From Acipenser ruthenus (Eukaryota > Chordata > Actinopteri > Acipenseriformes > Acipenseridae), in the NCBI RefSeq assembly GCF_902713425.1, contig NC_081198.1, forward strand, positions 22,365,188 through 22,429,187: DNA of 64,000 nt, read 5' to 3'. Every line of letters starts with the position of its first letter. Position 1 is the first letter of the stretch. The position numbers were made by a program, and so were the translations under genes. Under the pieces are notes generated by a model that was given only the letters and a program-made list of their open reading frames with translations, ran no database searches and had not been told where the DNA came from. Shown here piece by piece: positions 54,008-63,627 of the stretch.

Positions 54008-54621
54008 GGCGACTTGGCCCTTGCCCGGGGCCCCCCAGCCCGGACGGCACAGGGGGATTCAAAGGTAGGTGCAAAATTTCAAGCACAAGCAGACCCCAAA
54101 AAAACGGGCTGCTGCTTCCAGAGGGGAAATGTGCAATTTAAGCAGGAGAAAACAAAACAAAGCAAAAACACACACATAACACCAAAAACAAAACATAAAC
54201 TGGCGGAGTGCGTCTTACAAATAGTCATGCCAAGCTGCTATGCTGTGCAAGGTGCCTTGGGTAACTACAACTGTGCCTCGCTGGCTGGCTGGCTTGCTAA
54301 GAAGGTCCTGGCATAGGGACATGTTCCACCACACTTGTCTGGTTAGCTGCATGCTCCCAGGAAACAACCTGCTGCTGTCTACATCATCACCACATGTGAA
54401 TAAAAGAAAGAAAGACAGCAAGAAAGAAAGAGAGAAAGAAAGAGAGAAAGAGAGAAAGAAAGAGAGAAAGAAAGAAAGAAAGAAAGAAAGAGAGAAAGAA
54501 AAAAAAAAGAAGTAAAACGGCGGGAAAACTTGCATCAACACTGGCACTCTCCCTCCAGCAGGGGTAGACAAAATGCTCACAGGAGAGATCCAGATCTGAC
54601 TTTGACCAACGTTAGAGAAAG
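54008..54621. repeat. U2 array spacer, long purine tract
   Basis: Promoter of copy q, an expanded GAAA tract about 54401-54510 with extra GAAA units, and 3' box of copy r. Confidence 0.85.
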
Positions 54622-54809
54622 GTGTGCACCGTTCCCGGAGGTACTGCAATACCGGGCCGATGCGTGGAGTGGACGGAGCAAGCCCCTGTTCCATCTCCCG
54701 ATTCCAAAAATCAATTTAATATATGGTCCCCTGATAGGGGACGTATCAGATATTAAACTGATAAGAACAGATACTACACTTGATCTTAGCCAAAAGGCCG
54801 AGAAGCGAT
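54622..54809 (-). ncRNA. RNU2: U2 snRNA gene (copy r)
   Basis: 188 nt, consensus, normal flanking signals. Confidence 0.96.
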
Positions 54810-55409
54810 GGCGACTTGGCCCTTGCCCGGGGCCCCCCAGCCCGGACGGCACAGGGGGATTCAAAGGTGGGTGCAAAATTTCAAGCACAAGCAGACCCCA
54901 AAAAAACGGGCTGCTGCTTCCAGAGGGGAAATGTGCAATTTAAGCAGGAGAAAACAAAACAAAGCAAAAACACACACATAACACCAAAAACAAAACATAA
55001 ACTGGCGGAGTGCGTCTTACAAATAGTCATGCCAAGCTGCTATGCTGTGCAAGGTGCCTTGGGTAACTACAACTGTGCCTCGCTGGCTGGCTGGCTTGCT
55101 AAGACGGTCCTGGCATAGGGACATGTTCCACCACACTTGTCTGGTTAGCTGCATGCTCCCAGGAAACAACCTGCTGCTGTCTACATCATCACCACATGTG
55201 AATAAAAGAAAGAAAGACAGCAAGAAAGAAAGAGAGAAAGAAAGAGAGAAAGAGAGAAAGAAAGAGAGAAAGAAAGAAAGAGAGAAAGAAAAAAAAGAAG
55301 TAAAACGGCGGGAAAACTTGCATCAACACTGGCACTCTCCCTCCAGCAGGGGTAGACAAAATGCTCACAGGAGAGATCCAGATCTGACTTTGACCAACGT
55401 TAGAGAAAG
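54810..55409. repeat. U2 array spacer
   Basis: Promoter of copy r, GAAA tract about 55203-55299, 3' box of copy s. Confidence 0.85.
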
Positions 55410-55597
55410 GTGTGCACCGTTCCCGGAGGTACTGCAATACCGGGCCGATGCGTGGAGTGGACGGAGCAAGCCCCTGTTCCATCTCCCGATTCCAAAAATC
55501 AATTTAATATATGGTCCCCTGATAGGGGACGTATCAGATATTAAACTGATAAGAACAGATACTACACTTGATCTTAGCCAAAAGGCCGAGAAGCGAT
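55410..55597 (-). ncRNA. RNU2: U2 snRNA gene (copy s)
   Basis: 188 nt, consensus, normal flanking signals. Last complete gene before K8. Confidence 0.96.
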
Positions 55598-56211
55598 GGC
55601 GACTTGGCCCTTGCCCGGGGCCCCCCAGCCCGGACGGCACAGGGGGATTCAAAGGTGGGTGCAAAATTTCAAGCACAAGCAGACCCCAAAAAAACGGGCT
55701 GCTGCTTCCAGAGGGGAAATGTGCAATTTAAGCAGGAGAAAACAAAACAAAGCAAAAACACACACATAACACCAAAAACAAAACATAAACTGGCGGAGTG
55801 CGTCTTACAAATAGTCATGCCAAGCTGCTATGCTGTGCAAGGTGCCTTGGGTAACTACAACTGTGCCTCGCTGGCTGGCTGGCTTGCTGGCTTGCTAAGA
55901 AGGTCCTGGCATAGGGACATGTTCCACCACACTTGTCTGGTTAGCTGCATGCTCCCAGGAAACAAACTGCTGCTGTCTACATCATCACCACATGTGAATA
56001 AAAGAAAGAAAGACAGCAAGAAAGAAAGAGAGAAAGAAAGAGAGAAAGAGAGAAAGAAAGAGAGAAAGAAAGAAAGAGAGAGAGAAAGAAAAAAAAAAGA
56101 AGTAAAACGGCGGGAAAACTTGCATCAACACTGGCACTCTCCCTCCAGCAGGGGTAGACAAAATGCTCACAGGAGAGATCCAGATCTGACTTTGACCAAC
56201 GTTAGAGAAAG
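55598..56211. repeat. U2 array spacer
   Basis: Promoter of copy s, an extra GGCTTGCT unit near 55881-55896, GAAA tract about 55994-56100, and 3' box of the K8-interrupted U2. Confidence 0.85.
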
Positions 56212-56365
56212 GTGTGCACCGTTCCCGGAGGTACTGCAATACCGGGCCGATGCGTGGAGTGGACGGAGCAAGCCCCTGTTCCATCTCCCGATTCCAAAAA
56301 TCAATTTAATATATGGTCCCCTGATAGGGGACTTATCAGATATTAAACTGATAAGAACAGATACT
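56212..56365 (-). pseudogene. U2 snRNA 3' fragment, interrupted by K8
   Basis: U2 from nt 35 (AGTATCTG) to the end, one substitution in stem IIb (GGGACTTATC on the plus strand). This is the clean class B junction: LINE terminus AATAAAAG directly against nt 35. Confidence 0.92.
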
Positions 56366-57011
56366 CTTTTATTGAGATTTTACATTTTTTACATTTACAC
56401 CCATTCGTTTTTTTCATTCATTTTACATTTCTTTTAAAGATGACATTCATGCATACAGACATACATTTTGTTTTAAAAGCATTTAAAATACATTTAAAAA
56501 CACCAAGACAATTGTGCTTTGTACATGGTTAAAACAGACACAGATTAAAATCAACATGAAAAAAACCTGTGCTGCTTTAAAAGTGACTGGAAAAAAAGAA
56601 CCATCTATAAAAAACCAGTGTTTGTGAGGGCCGGGGAGTGCTCTCTAAAAAAGTTCAAAAGTGAACATAAAACTAGATCTAAAACAGGGACAGGGGAAAA
56701 GGGACAGTGTATAGAACAGTGAGTTAAAATTCTAAAATTTTAAAACACTTAAAATGTAACTTTTAATAGTTTACATTAAAAATCTTAAAGATACATAAAA
56801 CAAAACAAAACAAAATCAAATAAAACATTCAACGTAAATCAAATAAAAGTCCATAAAACTGAAACAAAAAGACTACATAAAACCAGGGCACCGTTGAAAA
56901 AACGGTCATGCCAGCTAAAAAGGGCGGAATGCTGGCATGACAAAATAAATAAAAGGCTTAGCGGTGCCCCGTAGTCCCGCTCCTAGGAGCTAGCGGTTCC
57001 AGTTTTTTCCT

Positions 57012-60000
57012 TTATTCCATCTTCACGTCCTGAAGTCCGGCGATCCTCCACTCCGTGCAGGCCTTGTCCTTCCCGAGGGTCCGGATGTCCAGAATTACAA
57101 AGTCCTTGATAAGAGTTTGTGCCCTTCTGGTCGTGGTGATAGTGTCTAGCTCCTGCTTGTGATAGACACAGACGTTACGGCCTTCCCACAGGATCTGCTT
57201 GACAACATTGATGACACGCCAAACGCACTTAGCTGTGCTGGTATCGATTCCTCCCGCAGGCCCATAGAGCACAGTCTCAGCGGTCATCTTGGCCGTGTCA
57301 GCAAACCTGTTTAGGAAGACAGAGACAGAGAGCCAGACACTGCCAGCCACATCACACTCCCAGAAGATATGGGCTGGTGTTTCTCTCTTGCGGCACTTTG
57401 CATAGGGGCATGTTTCTACTTGGGCTAGTCCCCTCCTGAACATGAACGCTCGAGTGGGGAGTGCACTGTGGACGGTGTTCCATGCTATATCCTTCTGGAC
57501 ATTACTGAGGCAGCTGTGAGACACATTCTCCCAGATTTTTTGGCTTTGGGTGAGGGAGAAAGTAGCTACTTTTTCAATTTCCTGGGAACCGGCAAGATAT
57601 TTAGTTACAGCCTTGTATTCCCAGGAGGCCAATTTTGCTTTATCTAAGCCCAATTTATATATAGTGTCCCTTAAGGTTCTATAATACAATGGGGGGTCCC
57701 AGGAGTACGGCACGGTGTTATCAATAGTGCAGAGGCCCAAGGCCCTGAGACAGGTGGCAAAATAGAAACGATTCATGTAACATACCTTCCTGTCCAGGGC
57801 CTGGATGTTCTTGATAGTTTGCGTGAGCCCCTGCACTCGGGTGAGCTGCACAACGTCCGGGACCCCCTTACCTCCCTTCTTGTCGGCTTTACTCAGGGTG
57901 GCTCGCTTTACCCTCTCCATCTTGCTGCCCCAGATAAAGCGGTGGATAATGCGGTCCACCACTTTTTTGGTGGTCCTGTCTGGGGGAAAGATTTTTCCTA
58001 CATAAGAGAGGATGGGGAACAGTATAGACTTGGTTATTAATACTCTACCCGTCATTGTTAAGGATCTTGTGCTCCATCCGCCAATCTTTTTACGGACCTG
58101 GTTAATGGCCGCCGTCCAGCTCTGGGCCCCCGAGCTATTGTTCTCGAAAATGAGGCCCAGAATCTTGATTTTGTCCTTTTTGACAGGGTACATGTCCGAC
58201 AGTTCCCTATCTACCTGCCAATTTTTAGACACGTAGACTTCGCTCTTGGACTTATTAATCACTGCCCCGGTCGCCGTGCAGTACTTCTCAAGGATATTAC
58301 TAATCCGAGGTACCGACGATGTGTTGGTGCAAATGAGTGATACATCGTCCATATATGCTGTTGTTTTGACCTGGACCCCGTTGGATCCAGGCAGCTGGAA
58401 ACCAGTTATATTGGTATCCCTACGAATTGCCTGCAGGAGGGGTTCAATGCACACGACATATAGCAGTGGGGATAGTGGGCAACCCTGTCTGACCCCTGAC
58501 TGGATAGATATTTTACCAGTCAGGTGCCTGTTCACCAAGACTCGGGTACTAATGTTTGTATAGATGGTTTTAACCCACTCCCTAAGTCCAGGAGCGAATT
58601 TCATCTGGTCCATCACTTTGTACATATATTCATGGCTTACCCTATCGAACGCCTTCTCCTGGTCAAGGTTGAACAGGCAGAGGGGATGGTTCCGTTCTCT
58701 AGAATAAGCCAGAATGTCCCTTGTTAACATTAAAATATCCGTGATGGACCTCCCTGGGACGCCACAAGCCTGGTCGGGGCCAATGACCAAAGGGAGGTGT
58801 ACTTGTAGCCGGAGCATCAGAGCTTTGGCTAGTATCTTGTAATCCACGCAAAGGAGGCTGATTGGGCGCCAATTCCGTAGATCTTTAACTTCCCCTTTCT
58901 TATGAAGGAGAGTAATTACACTCTCCCGCATAGAAGGGCCCAACCGCTTCTCCCTGTAGACCGCTCTGTAGACCTCCGCTAAATGGACTTTTAGCATGTC
59001 CCAAAAAAGATGGTAATACTCACCCGGGATGCCATCTGGACCTGGCGTCTTACCGGTGTTCATGGTCTTAACCGCCTGGGTGAGCTCCTCCAGCGTGAGT
59101 TCTGGGTCCTTCTCCTCCTCCTCGTCGTCCCGCACTGAGTCAGGCTCCAACTGGCTCAGGAACCACTCTATCAGGGTGTCATCTGTAGCTTTGATGTTAT
59201 ATAGGTCCCTATAGAAGTTCTCTACCACTTTTTTCACTCCCTCACTATCCTCTACTATCCTCCCCCTGCTGTCGAGCATGGAGGACATCAAGTGCCGCTT
59301 CTCCCTCGTTTTCTGGAAGAAGAAGCGAGTACACTTTTCGTCTTCCTCCATTTTTTGCACTTTTGCATTGTGCATGACCTTTCGTTGTTCCTCCCTACAA
59401 AGCACTGAAAGATCTAGCTTGGTCTGGGCTATCTCGTCGCTTACAGGGAACCCCCGAAGCTGAAGCAGGCTCAGATGCTGGAGGGCAGCATTCAGGTGTT
59501 TATATTTGGCCCTCCTTTCTTTTGCTTTCCTCTTGCCTGCTGCTATGAAATAACCCTTAGTTCTGATTTTGACCATCTCCCACCACTCTATAGGGGAGTT
59601 GAATAGGTCACGCAAAGTGGTCCACTCAACAAGCCTGCTCTTATAGGCTGCAGCTATGGAGGGGTCATCGAGTAAGGAGGTGTTTAATTTCCAAACCCCT
59701 GACCCCATCTGGGAGGTCTGAGGGACCTGCAATGTTACCTGCAGGAGCCTATGGTCAGAGAAGAAGACGGCCTGGGTGTCTACTGCCGTCTTCGTAAGGG
59801 AGCTGGTATGCAGGACGAGATCTATACGGGAGAAGGAGGTCCCAGATGAGCTCACCCAGGTAAAGGGAGGCACCAGGTCCTTACCTGCATCACACAGGGA
59901 GAAATCAGATATTACGGAGGACAAAACTCTACTAGAGCGGTCGTTGCGTGGCCTGCTCCGGTCTACGTCCCTCAGAGCACAATTGAAGTCACCTGACACG

Positions 60001-60455
60001 ATGACGGGTACGTTCCCCAGCAGGAGTGGACGCAGCTGTGGAAAAAATTGAACTCTTTCGTTTTGGTTAGTGGGTGCGTAGACATTGACCAGTCTGAGGG
60101 GAGTGTTGTTGTATGTCACATCCACGCTCAGAATTCTACAAGGTTCTACCTCCCTGCTGCTGCGGGAGGTAATAAATGGGTTTTTAAACAGAATACCTAC
60201 TCCGTTGGCTCTGGCTATGTTGGAGCCCGACCAGAAGGAGTCCCCTAGGGTCCAACTCTCCTTCAGGTCCCTATAATCAGGGCTCGACGAAATACCACAC
60301 TCCTGCAGAAAGATGAGATCTGCTTTCAAGTTAGCTAGATAGTTTAGTACATCAAATCTTTTTTGTGTCTCCCTGATGCTCCTGACATTAACAGACACAC
60401 ATATCAGGGCCATCAGGGTAGCTAACAAGAAAAGGAGTCGCTGCGTCCACCCCAT
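57012..60455 (-). CDS. Keno ORF2 protein (K8)
   Basis: Open over 1147 codons with a full set of endonuclease and RT motifs as in K3. Notable changes are Asp84 to Asn and Gly106 to Cys in the endonuclease, neither at a known catalytic position. It has the usual RPISLL motif where K5 has His535. C-terminal CCHC intact. The ATG follows the ORF1 stop by 5 nt. With K3 and K7 it is a candidate for an active protein. Confidence 0.93.
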   Translation of the reverse strand: MGWTQRLLFLLATLMALICVSVNVRSIRETQKRFDVLNYLANLKADLIFLQECGISSSPDYRDLKESWTLGDSFWSGSNIARANGVGILFKNPFITSRSSREVEPCRILSVDVTYNNTPLRLVNVYAPTNQNERVQFFPQLRPLLLGNVPVIVSGDFNCALRDVDRSRPRNDRSSRVLSSVISDFSLCDAGKDLVPPFTWVSSSGTSFSRIDLVLHTSSLTKTAVDTQAVFFSDHRLLQVTLQVPQTSQMGSGVWKLNTSLLDDPSIAAAYKSRLVEWTTLRDLFNSPIEWWEMVKIRTKGYFIAAGKRKAKERRAKYKHLNAALQHLSLLQLRGFPVSDEIAQTKLDLSVLCREEQRKVMHNAKVQKMEEDEKCTRFFFQKTREKRHLMSSMLDSRGRIVEDSEGVKKVVENFYRDLYNIKATDDTLIEWFLSQLEPDSVRDDEEEEKDPELTLEELTQAVKTMNTGKTPGPDGIPGEYYHLFWDMLKVHLAEVYRAVYREKRLGPSMRESVITLLHKKGEVKDLRNWRPISLLCVDYKILAKALMLRLQVHLPLVIGPDQACGVPGRSITDILMLTRDILAYSRERNHPLCLFNLDQEKAFDRVSHEYMYKVMDQMKFAPGLREWVKTIYTNISTRVLVNRHLTGKISIQSGVRQGCPLSPLLYVVCIEPLLQAIRRDTNITGFQLPGSNGVQVKTTAYMDDVSLICTNTSSVPRISNILEKYCTATGAVINKSKSEVYVSKNWQVDRELSDMYPVKKDKIKILGLIFENNSSGAQSWTAAINQVRKKIGGWSTRSLTMTGRVLITKSILFPILSYVGKIFPPDRTTKKVVDRIIHRFIWGSKMERVKRATLSKADKKGGKGVPDVVQLTRVQGLTQTIKNIQALDRKVCYMNRFYFATCLRALGLCTIDNTVPYSWDPPLYYRTLRDTIYKLGLDKAKLASWEYKAVTKYLAGSQEIEKVATFSLTQSQKIWENVSHSCLSNVQKDIAWNTVHSALPTRAFMFRRGLAQVETCPYAKCRKRETPAHIFWECDVAGSVWLSVSVFLNRFADTAKMTAETVLYGPAGGIDTSTAKCVWRVINVVKQILWEGRNVCVYHKQELDTITTTRRAQTLIKDFVILDIRTLGKDKACTEWRIAGLQDVKME

Positions 60456-60460
60456 AGCGA

Positions 60461-62406
60461 CTATGATTGGGAGGTCGGGACACTCTTCCTACTCTTAGCT
60501 CTACGCTTGCTTCGAGGGAGCTTGGGCTTATTTGCAACTCCCATCACCCCTGAGAAGGTACTCACTGCTGCCTCGTCCAAGAAGGCACCGTCTTTATATG
60601 CACAGTACGTGGAGTTGTTGGGGCTATTCAACTCCCCACAAGGTAAGTCTGGTGGAACTTGCTCAGGGCCCCTCGGAACGTGTGGGTCAGCTTTGTCCTG
60701 GGGGGGGGTTATGACAGACAGCATTCTTTGGCTGTTACCGTCTGTTGAATTGGAGCTGTTAGCAGACTTCTGGCTTACCGCGTCCAGGGGTATTCCCATG
60801 TCCTCCAGTGCTGTATCTAGGAGGACCTCTAGGGGGCCCCTGGTTTTGCCCATACAAGGGAGGGGGTCAAGGATGCTTTGAAGGGAGGCCCTTCGCTTGA
60901 AGAGGGTCATTGCTACAGAGGTACTGCTGGTCAGGGAAGGTGTTGACCCCGACCTCTCCCTCGGTGCATTAGTGAACACCTCTTCTGCGAGGTGTGCTAG
61001 GGTTTGTGCCAACGACTGGGAAGGCTGGCTGGGGATGCCCTGGCTGGCTGCTACCTGCCCACTAGGCGGCAGTGTAGCCGTCCCACTCGCCTCCGTCTCT
61101 GCCTGCGAGGGCAAGACTGGGGACTTTGTGTGGACATTAGCTGGTTTTGGATCTATGGGGGCCACCTGCAACTTGCTGTCTTTGATCCTGATCTTCTTTC
61201 TTTTCCCCCCCTCGTCTCTACCCTTTCTTTTCCCCACCCTCTGCTGGTTCTTCACTCCCTTCCCCTCCTTCTCACTCTCACTTTCACTGTCGCTTTTGCT
61301 TTCCTCCCCCACGGACTCAATCCTTATGGCGTCATAACGAGAGCCGAGGGGGAGTGCTGGCGCTGAGAGGGCCCTACTCAGGGGGGGGCCGCTGCTGGGT
61401 CCGGGCTCCCTCCCTGACTCGTGTTCTGCATCAGAGGAGCTACTGGAGGAGCTAGTGGAGTGGCTGTTGTACTCTCTCTCTGGGCTGGGGGAAGGGGTCC
61501 TCGTAAAACGGGACATGTCTCGGGGGCGGGGGGGTGAGGGGGTGCTGGTGATGATGGTGGTGCTGGAGTCTGGGTCTTGGATACTGTTGGTGGTGATGTG
61601 GACTGATCTTTGTTACTTGCTCCCTCTTCCTGCTCAGGCCTAGGCTTGTTCATGTTTGCCTTGCTGGCTCTGGCCATGTTGGCATAGGAAGAGGGGCAGT
61701 CCTTAAACAGGTGCCCCTTCTTTCCACACAAATTGCACTGCCTCTCTTCTCTGCAGTGGCTGGTCTCGTGGGGGGCGCCGCAGTTCCTGCACTTGACTAC
61801 AGTACACGCGGCCGCCAGGTGTCCTAATTCCCCACATTTCCTGCAGAGTTTTGGCATCCCATTATAGAATACCAGCCCTCTGTTGGGCCCTAACACTATG
61901 GAGTTTGGAATGTGGCGGACGCCTCCAATGCCCGATGGATCAACATTAAGGCGTACCAGCCACTTTCTGGCTCCTGTCCAAACCCCATCTTCATCTGTAA
62001 TTTTCCTCCCTTCTGATGACACCCTCCCATAGCGGTTAAGCCATGTTGTAATATCATAGTCGCTAACAGCCTCATTGAAAAATTGGACAGTAACAACTTT
62101 CATTTCTCTGTCTGTCAGTGCATCCACACAAAATTCTTTGTATGGAGCGAGATATTTATTCTCCCCCCAAAAGGACCACATTTCTTGTAACTTTTGGGGG
62201 TTCCTAAAACTGACCTCAAACACTTCCTTAAGCCCTGGCAATTTCACCAAACAATTCAAGTCAGAAGGGGAAAAACCCATACCCCTCTGAAGAATGGTCC
62301 GGCTGAACTCCAGTCTCGTCAGTCCTGGTTCCGTTTCATCTTGCTTGTTTCTTGTGAAGCGCACCGCATTGTGCCTCCTGGTTTCCTGGGTTGGCCGGAA
62401 CGCCAT
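60461..62406 (-). pseudogene. Keno ORF1, one frameshift (K8)
   Basis: ATG 62406. RRM-like region and three CCHC knuckles are intact to about residue 289; then the G run near 61537-61541 has 5 bases instead of 6. The rest of the protein stays open in another frame (ORF of 351 codons, 60461-61516). Only this one base separates the copy from an open ORF1, so it is either nearly functional or a consensus error. Confidence 0.88.
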
Positions 62407-63143
62407 CCTTCAGCTGGCTCCTCCGATTGGGGTGGGAGAAGCCTCTGGACGTCCGGGTTGTCTCTCTCTACGGAAAAGAGACAACGTAAGCAGCAAATCT
62501 GGGCAGTTGAAGGAACTATTACTTTAGTCCCTGAGGAGATGGTCGCCTCGCAAGAGGGACCCCCTCCCCAGGTGAACGGTGTCCTTCCCTGGCGGAGTAG
62601 GGGGCGCTGCTTGGCACCGAGACCACGTAGGAAGAATCGTGGCTGTGACGCCTCCTCGGGGTCCGGGGCCGCCCTCTGCTCCTCCCAGATGGCGCCCTCT
62701 GCTGGGCGCCTGCTGCTCTCTCGGTCTGGATCTCGATTACAATCAAGGGCTGGGGATGAGGTCGTCTAGGTCATCAAAGGGTCCTCAAAGGTCGTCTGGA
62801 TGGTAGGTCCTCCTTCTCTCTAACTCCAGGAACGTCTGGAAAAGCCAGAACCGCCTGAAAAAGAAAAAAACGGGAACCGCCTGAAAAAGAAAAAACTGCT
62901 CTCAACAGTCAACAAAATCTTGAAAGACCCTCGGCCTGGATTGGGCAAGCCAAAACCAGACTGAGCATTAGTCTTCCAAAAAGTTGCCGAGCTGAAGAAA
63001 GCCAGTCAAAAATAAAAAAAATTCTGTTCCTCCTCACCCGAACAAACCTCTCACAGACCCTCGGAGGGAGCGGGCAATGCCACTACCCTCTAAGCCTTAG
63101 TCTTAGAAAGATTTATTCGAACTGAAGAGAAGCCAGAGTATAT
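62407..63143 (-). promoter_or_regulatory. Keno 5' UTR with CTCF-like cluster (K8)
   Basis: CTCF-like motifs at 62594-62607 (plus), 62669-62682 (minus) and 62692-62705 (minus, matching all 14 consensus positions). CCGCCTGAAAAAGAAAAAA repeats lie at 62851 and 62877. The two 130-bp-period monomers begin at 62927 and 63057. No gene seen. Probable site of the element's own promoter. Confidence 0.5.
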
Positions 63144-63439
63144 GGCTGGCTAAGAAGGACCTGGCATAGGGACATGTTCCACCACACTTGTCTGGTTAGC
63201 TGCATGCTCCCAGGAAACAAACTGCTGCTGTCTACATCATCACCACATGTGAATAAAAGAAAGAAAGACAGCAAGAAAGAAAGAGAGAAAGAAAAAGAAA
63301 GAAAGAAAGAGAGAAAGAAAAAAAAAGAAGTAAAACGGCGGGAAAACTTGCATCAACACTGGCACTCTCCCTCCAGCAGGGGTAGACAAAATGCTCACAG
63401 GAGAGATCCAGATCTGACTTTGACCAACGTTAGAGAAAG
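63144..63439. repeat. U2 spacer remnant upstream of K8
   Basis: GAAA tract about 63255-63329 and 3' box of copy t; promoter half absent. Confidence 0.85.
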
Positions 63440-63627
63440 GTGTGCACCGTTCCCGGAGGTACTGCAATACCGGGCCGATGCGTGGAGTGGACGGAGCAAG
63501 CCCCTGTTCCATCTCCCGATTCCAAAAATCAATTTAATATATGGTCCCCTGATAGGGGACGTATCAGATATTAAACTGATAAGAACAGATACTACACTTG
63601 ATCTTAGCCAAAAGGCCGAGAAGCGAT
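63440..63627 (-). ncRNA. RNU2: U2 snRNA gene (copy t)
   Basis: 188 nt, consensus, normal flanking signals. Last U2 in the window. Confidence 0.96.

Larger units (their letters stand above)
56366..63143 (-). mobile_element. Keno-like LINE, K8: full length
   Basis: 6778 bp: 3' UTR 56366-57011, ORF2 57012-60455, ORF1 60461-62406, 5' UTR 62407-63143. It has the cleanest 3' junction in U2 and an intact ORF2. ORF1 has a single one-base lesion. It is the best reference copy for the group with the GTTCAAAA 3' UTR block. Confidence 0.93.

Noticed and set aside
50593-55731. CRISPR-like regular spacing of repeats
   Set aside because: The repeat unit is about 780 bp and contains a U2 gene. No short direct repeats with unique spacers.
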